From the NCBI GenBank assembly GCA_947302435.1, contig CAMYVQ010000011.1:1-64000 (forward strand): DNA of 64,000 bases, written 5' to 3'. Below, one piece after another: positions 9,807 through 17,575 of this stretch. The notes under the pieces were generated by a model that did not search any database, was not told the DNA's origin, and saw nothing but the letters and a program-made list of their open reading frames with translations. A program made the translations under genes and the position numbers. Origin of the DNA: an uncultured Prevotella sp. GTDB taxonomy: Bacteria; Bacteroidota; Bacteroidia; Bacteroidales; Bacteroidaceae. Within the stretch, counting starts at the first letter, position 1, and every line of letters starts with the position of its first letter.

Positions 9807-11453
9807 TTAATTTATCATTGACACAATTCGGTCGAAATCCTCGGCTTTCCCCTTGATCTGATAGAATTTCTTTAACAGCTGACATCGTCTGTTTGACACA
9901 TATTGTGAATAAGTATCCAAAAGAACACATATTTCCGAGACAGTGAAATGCATGCGTATCAGCATACACAGCCGCATGTCGCTTTCGGAAATGGCCTTTC
10001 CGTGTGTCAGTTGGTTTCGGAAATTCGGTATTTTCTCTGCAAACAGATTGTGCAGTCTCTTCCAGTCGGTTTGGGTTACTTTGACCCGGGGATGGGTGGC
10101 TGCTTCCATGAAGCAGCTGTAGACTTCATTGCTGCACACGTCAACGGGCGTCGTGCCATAACTGATTCCCAACAGATCGTGCAGTTTCTGCTGGCCATCG
10201 TCCAACTCAGCCCGCTGCCTTTCCATATAATCATTAAACGTTGCCTTCTCTATCTCGGCTTTGGCATCCTGTATCTGCCTGATCCTCAACTGATACTCCT
10301 CGGTCAACTTCTCAACCTGCAGGCGCTTCTTCTTTATGGCGAAAAAGGCAAGACAGAAAGCGGAAAGAACGAGAATCACACTGCAAGAAAACACTGCTGT
10401 CATTCTTTGCCGTAGGATTGAGGCCTCCTTTGCTTTCTGAAAAGCCATAGACTGGTGGCGGCTGTAATCATACAACGACTGCATCTGTTGTAAGGTGGCA
10501 TAAACGGAAGCCTCAGCTATCGAATCTTTCAGAGAAAAACAAATGTCGGCATATTTCGAAACAGAATCAATTATTCCCAATTTCTGATATAACTTGTATA
10601 ATCCTTGACTACCTCGTTCTACATTGTCAATCGTCCCTCCTTCATTGATTTGTTTTCGAAAGCAGTAGGATGCAGAGTCATAGCGTTCAGTTTCAATGAA
10701 ACATAATCCCTTATAACAATAAAGGTAATAAAACTGCTTTTCACAGAAGGGCTCTTGTCCCGTCAGTAAAGATTGGTGCTCATACTTTTCAAGCAAAGAT
10801 TCAGCTTTTCCATATTCCCCCTTTGCCAGATAAATGCCAATTGCCGGCCCTAATGCCGTATTAGCAGTTAGGGTATCTCCATAGAGACAATACAGGTCAT
10901 GAACACGAAAAATTGTCGCCAATGCCTTATCCTCATTGCCAAGATAATAGTCATACACCGAATTATTATCCATCAAAGCCAACACAGCAGCCGTGTCCTT
11001 ACACATCCATGCATAATAGATCGCCTTATCACTTGTTTCCAAGGCTGTTTCCATCATGTTCTGATCAGCATATAGTCCCGATATTTGAGAATATATCCGT
11101 GAAAGGCACTTGAAATCACAATCATTAGATGCCGTGTCGGCACATAAAGCGGCACCATGATACCAATCTAAAGCTTCAGGAGCTTGCTGTCTGTCACGAT
11201 ACACACACCCAGCTAAATAGTGGGCGCGCATGCGCTCGTTGGCCGTGCCGTGACGGTCCATCCAGCTGACCACGGAGGGCATCACGCTGTCATCGGCCAG
11301 CGAGGCGTAGCACTGGTTCAGGCTGTCGACATGCCCCATGAGCCCACGCATCCTGTCGCCGTCGGAACAGGAGAGGAACAGGGTGAGGAAGAAGAGAAGA
11401 ATCGCTTCATCTACTATATACCGATTGCCAAAAGTATATTGTAGGGCAAGCAT
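9807..11453 (-). CDS. TPR-containing membrane-anchored regulator, copy 2
   Basis: C-terminal ~200 aa almost identical to copies 1 and 3; divergent TPR centre; N-terminus MLALQYTFGNRY differs from the other copies. Confidence 0.75.
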   Translation of the reverse strand: MLALQYTFGNRYIVDEAILLFFLTLFLSCSDGDRMRGLMGHVDSLNQCYASLADDSVMPSVVSWMDRHGTANERMRAHYLAGCVYRDRQQAPEALDWYHGAALCADTASNDCDFKCLSRIYSQISGLYADQNMMETALETSDKAIYYAWMCKDTAAVLALMDNNSVYDYYLGNEDKALATIFRVHDLYCLYGDTLTANTALGPAIGIYLAKGEYGKAESLLEKYEHQSLLTGQEPFCEKQFYYLYCYKGLCFIETERYDSASYCFRKQINEGGTIDNVERGSQGLYKLYQKLGIIDSVSKYADICFSLKDSIAEASVYATLQQMQSLYDYSRHQSMAFQKAKEASILRQRMTAVFSCSVILVLSAFCLAFFAIKKKRLQVEKLTEEYQLRIRQIQDAKAEIEKATFNDYMERQRAELDDGQQKLHDLLGISYGTTPVDVCSNEVYSCFMEAATHPRVKVTQTDWKRLHNLFAEKIPNFRNQLTHGKAISESDMRLCMLIRMHFTVSEICVLLDTYSQYVSNRRCQLLKKFYQIKGKAEDFDRIVSMIN

Positions 11454-11459
11454 GGCTAT

Positions 11460-11876
11460 TTAGTAGTTTCTATTCAATGCAAGAGACTTTACAGCATCAA
11501 TAAAGGCTTCTGCCTTTGGCAAGAGATAAGCGACACTACTTGCATCTCTGTATGCATAGGCCTCGTAATCACTTGCATGACGCTGGTTGAATAAGTCAGT
11601 TAAAGTTGCACCATGTTCTATACCCAATAGTCCTTTACGGATGAACTCCATTGAAATCATGGTTTTCACCCCGTTATGGGTAGAAGTGTCTATATTGTTG
11701 GCAGTCAAAAGACCACGAGCTGCATTGAAGCATGCATAATAAAGACGTGTTACCGAACCATTGTAGTAACCTCCATCTCTCAAGTACTTAGCTTCCTCAA
11801 CAGATTCGTGCGCACGTTCGAAATAATAATTGACAAGATCAGCGCGTTGTTCATCGGTCAGTGCCTCTTCCTTCAT
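11460..11876 (-). CDS. HEPN domain protein, putative toxin partner of the nucleotidyltransferase
   Basis: ADLVNYYFERAHESVEEAKYLRDGGYYNGSVTRLYYACFNAARGLL, a HEPN signature; 4-bp overlap with the upstream nucleotidyltransferase. Confidence 0.8.
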   Translation of the reverse strand: MKEEALTDEQRADLVNYYFERAHESVEEAKYLRDGGYYNGSVTRLYYACFNAARGLLTANNIDTSTHNGVKTMISMEFIRKGLLGIEHGATLTDLFNQRHASDYEAYAYRDASSVAYLLPKAEAFIDAVKSLALNRNY

Positions 11877-12187
11877 AATACGATTCCATCTCTTTTGACA
11901 TTCTGATAGAAAGGAGTAATCAAAGTGGGATTATCCCATTGTTTACGAGGCATGACGAGAGAACTAATAACGACTCCGGATTGAAGCTCAATTTCGTAGA
12001 GCTTACTTACAATTGCATGTTCTCTTTCTGGAAGTATCTTATCGTCTGGAAGCAGAATAAGCAAATCAATATCGCTGTCCGCACGGGCATCTCCGCGAGC
12101 CTCTGAACCATATAGAATAGTTTGAGCCTCAGGAAGAAATTTCCGAGTTTGTTCTTTGATGCGATTTACTATCTCTGGTCTTTTCAT
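11873..12187 (-). CDS. nucleotidyltransferase domain protein (MNT type)
   Basis: ILYGSEARGDARADSDIDLLILL nucleotidyltransferase motif. Confidence 0.85.
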   Translation of the reverse strand: MKRPEIVNRIKEQTRKFLPEAQTILYGSEARGDARADSDIDLLILLPDDKILPEREHAIVSKLYEIELQSGVVISSLVMPRKQWDNPTLITPFYQNVKRDGIVL

Positions 12188-12332
12188 ACTGCAAAAATAA
12201 TGATTATTTCGTAACAAACAAAATTATAGGAAGAAAAGTTTAAATAGGAGATCAATGTGACAGGTTTTTAGTTCTTTAGATGTGAAAAAAGGGTTTCATC
12301 ATCAGCTGTTTTAAGAATGAATAGATTAAATG

Positions 12333-13094
12333 TTATTTATCTGTCACCACCTTCTTCTTTCCATCCTTGATATACATTCCCCGTTGAGGGATGCCCTTCA
12401 GGCGACGGCCCTGCAGGTCGTAAGAAGAGCTTTTGTCTATGGTACGTAACTGAGGAACAGATGCAACCCCTGATGAAATGCTTTGAAAAACGAAGAGGGA
12501 AACAGTTCCTTCCATGCATGAAACCAAGTGAGGAACAGCCCCTTCCAAATCATCACTTCTCACCAATCCTGTCGAAAGTGAGCCAATACCTTCTATCCAG
12601 AAATCTGTCCGATTTGTATTTTCAGTATCTGCGACATTCAGGCAACGCCGAACTCTTCTGTCCGTACTGCTATCCAGAATGGTATCCGATACAGCTGTCA
12701 CCGACCATTGCGTTCCAGCCTTATTGAACGTTTCTCCCGTTTCCATAGAGAAGTCAAGAAGTAGCTTACATTCTTTGGTGAATATCTCATACGTATAGAT
12801 TTCACTATCTCTCTCGCCTATCCAGTAATCCTCTGGCATCCATCCTTCGTCCGATGCCCCTTCCTCTGACACCTGTCTTTGATATACCCTCCTGAAGGTG
12901 ATTCCATCTATCAGAGTGTCGCCTTTTAGGCTTATTTCGGTGTAACGATATATTTTATCATATATAGGGTTGGCCACTATTTCCCATTGATAACACCACA
13001 CCTTACCCTCTTTTAACACAGACTCGAACCTGCTATCGGCCCTAAGTAATGTAGGAAGAAGCGATAACAATAGCATTACAATTCTTACTCTCAT
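12333..13094 (-). CDS. secreted protein with DLQGRRL C-terminal tail (5)
   Basis: signal peptide RIVMLLLSLLPTLLRA; CKLLLDFSMETGETF; tail SYDLQGRRLKGIPQRGMYIKDGKKKVVTDK. Confidence 0.75.
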   Translation of the reverse strand: MRVRIVMLLLSLLPTLLRADSRFESVLKEGKVWCYQWEIVANPIYDKIYRYTEISLKGDTLIDGITFRRVYQRQVSEEGASDEGWMPEDYWIGERDSEIYTYEIFTKECKLLLDFSMETGETFNKAGTQWSVTAVSDTILDSSTDRRVRRCLNVADTENTNRTDFWIEGIGSLSTGLVRSDDLEGAVPHLVSCMEGTVSLFVFQSISSGVASVPQLRTIDKSSSYDLQGRRLKGIPQRGMYIKDGKKKVVTDK

Positions 13095-13144
13095 GTTCTA
13101 ATCATATTTATGTATGCAAATATACACATTATTTCTATATAACT

Positions 13145-13348
13145 TCACTCAAAACGAAGAAAAATCAGTAGACTTACATATTTTCCCGTAAGTGGCACCC
13201 AAGTGTTTCCATTGACTACCGTGGCCGTATTCGTTGTTTGATTCAATCCGTACATCACCCCACCAATTTCCACCTCCGCATATTGGGCATAGGCCGTGGT
13301 TGACATATAGAAAATCATTGAGAATAAAACGGAAAATGCTTTTTTCAT
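13145..13348 (-). pseudogene. truncated N-terminus of a secreted BspA/LRR-like surface protein
   Basis: signal peptide MKKAFSVLFSMIFYMSTTAYAQ then AEVEIGGVMYGLNQTTNTATVV, which looks like the N-terminus of Bacteroidales LRR surface proteins; ends after 67 aa. Confidence 0.45.
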
Positions 13349-13480
13349 ATTAGTTTCTTGAATGATTGGTACTGCAAAATTAATAAAAATTCATCGTACA
13401 ACCACCAAAAAACAAGCACAAAAATGTAACAAAATGTAACAAAAACACTGTTATCTAATTGAATGCCAACGAGATAACCT

Positions 13481-15133
13481 TCAATTTATCATTGACACAA
13501 TTCGGTCGAAATCCTCGGCTTTCCCCTTGATCTGATAGAATTTCTTTAACAGCTGACATCGTCTGTTTGACACATATTGTGAATAAGTATCCAAAAGAAC
13601 ACATATTTCCGAGACAGTGAAATGCATGCGTATCAGCATACACAGCCGCATGTCGCTTTCGGAAATGGCCTTTCCGTGTGTCAGTTGGTTTCGGAAATTC
13701 GGTATTTTCTCTGCAAACAGATTGTGCAGTCTCTTCCAGTCGGTTTGGGTTACTTTGACCCGGGGATGGGTGGCTGCTTCCATGAAGCAGCTGTAGACTT
13801 CATTGCTGCACACGTCAACGGGCGTCGTGCCATAACTGATTCCCAACAGATCGTGCAGTTTCTGCTGGCCATCGTCCAACTCAGCCCGCTGCCTTTCCAT
13901 ATAATCATTAAACGTTGCCTTCTCTATCTCGGCTTTGGCATCCTGTATCTGCCTAATCCTTAATTGATACTCCTCGGTCAGCTTCTCAACCTGCAGGCGC
14001 TTCTTCTTTATGGCGAAAAAGGCAAGAAAGAACGCGGAAAGAACGAGAATCACACTGCAAGAAAACACCACTGTCATTCTTTGCCGTAAAACCGAGGCTT
14101 CCTTTGCTTTCTGAAAAGCCATGGCCTGGTGGCGGCTATAATTGTAAAGTGCATGAGATTGTCTTATCTGGTCAGCATTCGATTCAAGATATTGGGAATT
14201 AGAGGCCAAGTAGCATCGCACTGCATATTTGGCTACGGAATCGGGCTGATGAAGCTCACTGTACAGCTCGTATAATCCTTTATAGGCAGACTCTCTTACA
14301 CCTGCACTACTGGCCATCTCCATACACTTTTCATAAAACATCAAGGCAGAATCAGGAAGGCCAATAGACTGATAGTATTTGCCCTTTACGTATGCATACA
14401 TCTCTCTTTGTATTGAAAGCGGACTATTGGCATCTTTCTCAAAGACGGTCATGTACTTTCTTGCCTCCTCAGGTCTTCCTAACTCTACAAGATAAAGGAT
14501 AAGAGAACCTGAACAGTTAACGGCGGCGTTGTAGTACCCATAATATTGGTATAAGTCGTATGCCTTCTTAATATAATATAAAGAGGAGTCTCTCATGTCC
14601 ATATTTTCATAGATATAGCTGCGATATTCCGATGGCCATATACAGGTAAGTGTGTCATGGGCCAGACGAGAAAAGCGTTCCATTTCGTCTAATTCTGCCA
14701 GACTTTCGTTGGGAAGGAATTGTGCATAGAACAGCTCTGCCATCTGCCCATGCACGCGGCTCAGCGTGTGGTAGTCGCAGTCGGCGGCGGTGGTGTCGGC
14801 ACACTGGGCGGCTGTCTGCAGTTCGCCGAGGGATTCGGGAGCCTGTCCGCGGTCGCGGTACACGGCGGCTAAGAGGTAGTGGGCACGCATGCGCTCGTTG
14901 GCCGTGCCGTGACGGTCCATCCAGCTGACCACGGAGGGCATCACGCTGTCATCGGCCAGCGAGGCGTAGCACTGGTTCAGGCTGTCGACATGCTCCATAA
15001 GCCCACGCATCCTGTCGCCGTCGGAACAGGAGAGGAACAGGATGAGGAAGAAGAGAAGGGCCACTCTGCTTTTGCATGATTGCATGCCACTACGTGAAGA
15101 AACCCTATTTTTGTTTGTCGTCGAAATGAACAT
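13481..15133 (-). CDS. TPR-containing membrane-anchored regulator, copy 3
   Basis: N-terminal ~130 aa near-identical to copy 1, C-terminal ~200 aa identical to copies 1 and 2, unique TPR centre; ORF can extend to 15160. Confidence 0.75.
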   Translation of the reverse strand: MFISTTNKNRVSSRSGMQSCKSRVALLFFLILFLSCSDGDRMRGLMEHVDSLNQCYASLADDSVMPSVVSWMDRHGTANERMRAHYLLAAVYRDRGQAPESLGELQTAAQCADTTAADCDYHTLSRVHGQMAELFYAQFLPNESLAELDEMERFSRLAHDTLTCIWPSEYRSYIYENMDMRDSSLYYIKKAYDLYQYYGYYNAAVNCSGSLILYLVELGRPEEARKYMTVFEKDANSPLSIQREMYAYVKGKYYQSIGLPDSALMFYEKCMEMASSAGVRESAYKGLYELYSELHQPDSVAKYAVRCYLASNSQYLESNADQIRQSHALYNYSRHQAMAFQKAKEASVLRQRMTVVFSCSVILVLSAFFLAFFAIKKKRLQVEKLTEEYQLRIRQIQDAKAEIEKATFNDYMERQRAELDDGQQKLHDLLGISYGTTPVDVCSNEVYSCFMEAATHPRVKVTQTDWKRLHNLFAEKIPNFRNQLTHGKAISESDMRLCMLIRMHFTVSEICVLLDTYSQYVSNRRCQLLKKFYQIKGKAEDFDRIVSMIN

Positions 15134-15187
15134 TGCTATACAGCTACAGCATAGGGACAATATTTAGTTTACAATGTCGTAAATTTG

Positions 15188-15247
15188 TTACTCTTTTGCC
15201 TTGTTTACGAACTCGGTAGGAGTCATTACTAAAATGTCAAAATCATT
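15188..15247 (-). pseudogene. remnant of a lost gene 3' end (...NDFDILVMTPTEFVNKAKE*)
   Basis: short open reading tail cut at the boundary of the repeated block at ~15248; family assignment uncertain. Confidence 0.3.
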
Positions 15248-15293
15248 GAAAGGGTTTCATCATCAGCTGTTTTAAGAATGAATAGATTGAATG

Positions 15294-16100
15294 TTATTTA
15301 TCTGTCACCACCTTCTTCTTTCCATCCTCAATGTAGATGCCCTTCTGCGGAGTTTGTTTCAGGCGGCGGCCCTGCAGGTCGAAGAGCGGATTGCCTGCAT
15401 GAGGGCGTAAAGCTTCGGGGGTTGGCGACATGGGACTTTCCACACCTGTCAATGAGTTCCTATGAACAGGAGGAGCATAGAAGTCATTGTAGGTAAACAG
15501 GGTACCCTCCTCTTCGTCGAGAAGTGCCTCGAATATCTCATTGCCACCCGTCGTTTGGAAGTCAAGATGCGCCTTGTTCAATCCCCACTGGCTGCCGACA
15601 CCTTCCACCCAGATCACCACATTCTGGTAGCTATACAGTGGCACTTTCTCCGATATTCCCGTTTCCAACAGGTAAAGACGACGGTAATACCGCTCACGCA
15701 CAAGGATGGTGTCCACCCAGATGACCTGTTGCGTAATGGAACTGCTCAGTACACGCTTGTCGCCGACTTCGAGCGTGAAGTCATACAACAGAATCTTATT
15801 GTTGTTGTTGAGGACATACACGCGTCCGTCTTCTTCCACATAGCACCTACCCAACTGATGGTAATCAGAAACAAACTGGCCCGTTTCGCTTGCAAATGTC
15901 TTGCCCGTACAATAGTCCCGATAGCAATCCACTCCAGCCACTGTCGTGTCTTTTAGTTCATGGTTTCGCGATCCGGAATAAAAACTGTTCGACCAGTGCA
16001 TATTCCATATACGCCCGGATTTCAGCATCGGTTGGCGTTCCTGTGCATAGCCGACAAACGTAGACATGAGAAAAAACATAGAAAACAGAATCTTTTTCAT
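15294..16100 (-). CDS. secreted protein with DLQGRRL C-terminal tail (6)
   Basis: signal peptide MKKILFSMFFLMSTFVGYAQE nearly identical to member 4; KILLYDFTLEVGDKR; tail LFDLQGRRLKQTPQKGIYIEDGKKKVVTDK. Confidence 0.75.
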   Translation of the reverse strand: MKKILFSMFFLMSTFVGYAQERQPMLKSGRIWNMHWSNSFYSGSRNHELKDTTVAGVDCYRDYCTGKTFASETGQFVSDYHQLGRCYVEEDGRVYVLNNNNKILLYDFTLEVGDKRVLSSSITQQVIWVDTILVRERYYRRLYLLETGISEKVPLYSYQNVVIWVEGVGSQWGLNKAHLDFQTTGGNEIFEALLDEEEGTLFTYNDFYAPPVHRNSLTGVESPMSPTPEALRPHAGNPLFDLQGRRLKQTPQKGIYIEDGKKKVVTDK

Positions 16101-16125
16101 AATGACGGTGATATTAGTATTGGTA

Positions 16126-16266
16126 CTGCAAAATTAATAAAAATTCATCGTACAAACGCCAAAAAACAAGCACAAAAATGTAACAAAATGTAACAAAAAC
16201 ACTGTTATCCAACTGAATGCCAACGAGATAACCTTTAATTTATCATTGACACAATTCGGTCGAAAT
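16126..16266. repeat. 3' end plus downstream flank of a fourth, deleted TPR regulator copy
   Basis: caaaattaataaaaattcat...aatgtaacaaaatgtaac...gaatgccaacgagataacctttaatttatcattgacacaattcggtcgaaat matches the 3' ends at ~5480, ~9700 and ~13370, then stops. Confidence 0.85.
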
Positions 16267-16277
16267 TTTTATATCTT

Positions 16278-16395
16278 TTATTTCGATGATTCTATCTCTT
16301 TCAAGTACTTCACAATCTTTTCACGGATAGGGTGAAGATCTACGGAAATAGCCTCCCATACCAAATCTTCCTCAACATTGTGATATCCGCTGCTC
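16278..16395 (-). pseudogene. C-terminal remnant of a HepT/DUF86-like HEPN toxin
   Basis: reverse frame reads GYHNVEEDLVWEAISVDLHPIREKIVKYLKEIESSK*, typical HepT C-terminus; no start or RxxxxH region. Confidence 0.6.
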
Positions 16396-16684
16396 TCTCA
16401 TAAATCAATATTTTATCTCGGTCAGCTGTTTCTCGAGCAAATGGCATCAAGCCTCCTACAGTGATTAAATCAACCTCTTTTCCAAGCAAGTCCTTTAAGT
16501 CTTCATACATGCCACTCAAGGTGAAGAGACTGAAATGCTGTGATTTGTCTGGGAGAATCAGAATATCTACATCAGAGTCCTCTCGTTGTTCCCCTCTGGA
16601 GTAGGAGCCAAAAAGCCATACTTTCAGGACTGGCTGTGTCTTGAAATAGTCGGCTATCTTTTGTTGCATTGCTTGTGTACTCAT
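16340..16684 (-). CDS. MntA-like nucleotidyltransferase with an aberrant C-terminus running into the hepT remnant
   Basis: VWLFGSYSRGEQREDSDVDILIL; ends RDKILIYERAADITMLRKIWYGRLFP out of frame over the hepT fragment. Confidence 0.75.
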   Translation of the reverse strand: MSTQAMQQKIADYFKTQPVLKVWLFGSYSRGEQREDSDVDILILPDKSQHFSLFTLSGMYEDLKDLLGKEVDLITVGGLMPFARETADRDKILIYERAADITMLRKIWYGRLFP

Positions 16685-16780
16685 AAGCGATACTTTTTAG
16701 TGTCGACTGCAAAAATACATTTTTTTCCTGTATGTTCCAAACTTTCACCATTCTTTTTACTATGCATCACCGTTTCCGAC

Positions 16781-16852
16781 CATCAGTTTCCGACAACAAG
16801 GACTGCCTCGTCGAAGGAGGCACCATAGCGCAACAGAGGGTCGTCCTTGTCG
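16781..16852. repeat. partial duplication of the 3' end of the Rieske-like gene (second copy 16976..17047)
   Basis: catcagtttccgacaacaaggactgcctcgtcgaaggaggc[a/g]ccatagcgcaacagagggtcg[t/c]ccttgtcg present twice, 195 bp apart. Confidence 0.9.
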
Positions 16853-16977
16853 AAGTAGATGGGAGATAAAAGATGTAGTGAGGATAAAGATTTTGAGATT
16901 TCTACATAATTTCCTTTATAACATTTTGAGATTTGCCCAAAAACGTGGAGATGCTGATGGGCCCTGACTATCAGCCA

Positions 16978-17562
16978 TCAGTTTCCGACAACAAGGACTG
17001 CCTCGTCGAAGGAGGCGCCATAGCGCAACAGAGGGTCGCCCTTGTCGCCACTCAACTTGCTGCCGGTCTCAAGGTCGTAGGTGCGCTTGCAACGGGTACA
17101 CTCCACCTGCTGGCGGTTGCCCGTCCACGTGAGGGGAATCAGGCCGGGACAGTTGGGACAGATGCGGTCGTAGGCAATGAGGCCGTTGAAATTGGTACGA
17201 CCGACAATCAGACCGATCTCGTTGCTCGCCCCCAGCATGTAGGCCGAATAGTTGTTTTCCTTGGCCGTGGCAATGATATTGTCTTCCTCGCCCTGCTTTC
17301 CGCTGTTGCTCTGTGCCAGCACGTGGCGCAAGCCGTGGTTGTCGACACGGGTGTAGATGTAGACGTAGCTGCCTGCCGACCGACAGGCGGAGAAGATGAT
17401 GCTGGTCTCATGCCCCTGCACATAGAAACGGAAACGGCAGGGGTAGCGATGACTGATGGGGTCGTCTTCTTTGCATGACGACATCGTCATGAATAAGGAA
17501 CTGAAAGCAATTATCGCGAAAATTGCGTGAATTTTCGCGAAAATCGCGTGAATTTTCGCCAT
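16978..17562 (-). CDS. lipoprotein with Rieske-like CxxC...CxxC motifs
   Basis: ICPNCPGLIPLTWTGNRQQVECTRCKRTYDLETG; signal peptide ends MTMSSCKEDD. Confidence 0.6.
   Translation of the reverse strand: MAKIHAIFAKIHAIFAIIAFSSLFMTMSSCKEDDPISHRYPCRFRFYVQGHETSIIFSACRSAGSYVYIYTRVDNHGLRHVLAQSNSGKQGEEDNIIATAKENNYSAYMLGASNEIGLIVGRTNFNGLIAYDRICPNCPGLIPLTWTGNRQQVECTRCKRTYDLETGSKLSGDKGDPLLRYGASFDEAVLVVGN
17512..17560. repeat. 21-bp tandem repeat encoding AKIHAIF-AKIHAIF in a signal peptide
   Basis: tatcgcgaaaattgcgtgaat / tttcgcgaaaatcgcgtgaat / tttcgcc. Confidence 0.85.
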
Positions 17563-17575
17563 AATTCAAAACGGT

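Noticed and set aside
13145-13348. Treating the BspA-like stub as an intact small secreted protein
   Set aside because: It resembles only the first part of a longer repeat protein and ends abruptly.
16126-16200. Possible CRISPR from spaced repeats in the 3-17 kb array
   Set aside because: Repeats are kilobase-spaced gene ends, not short regularly spaced direct repeats.
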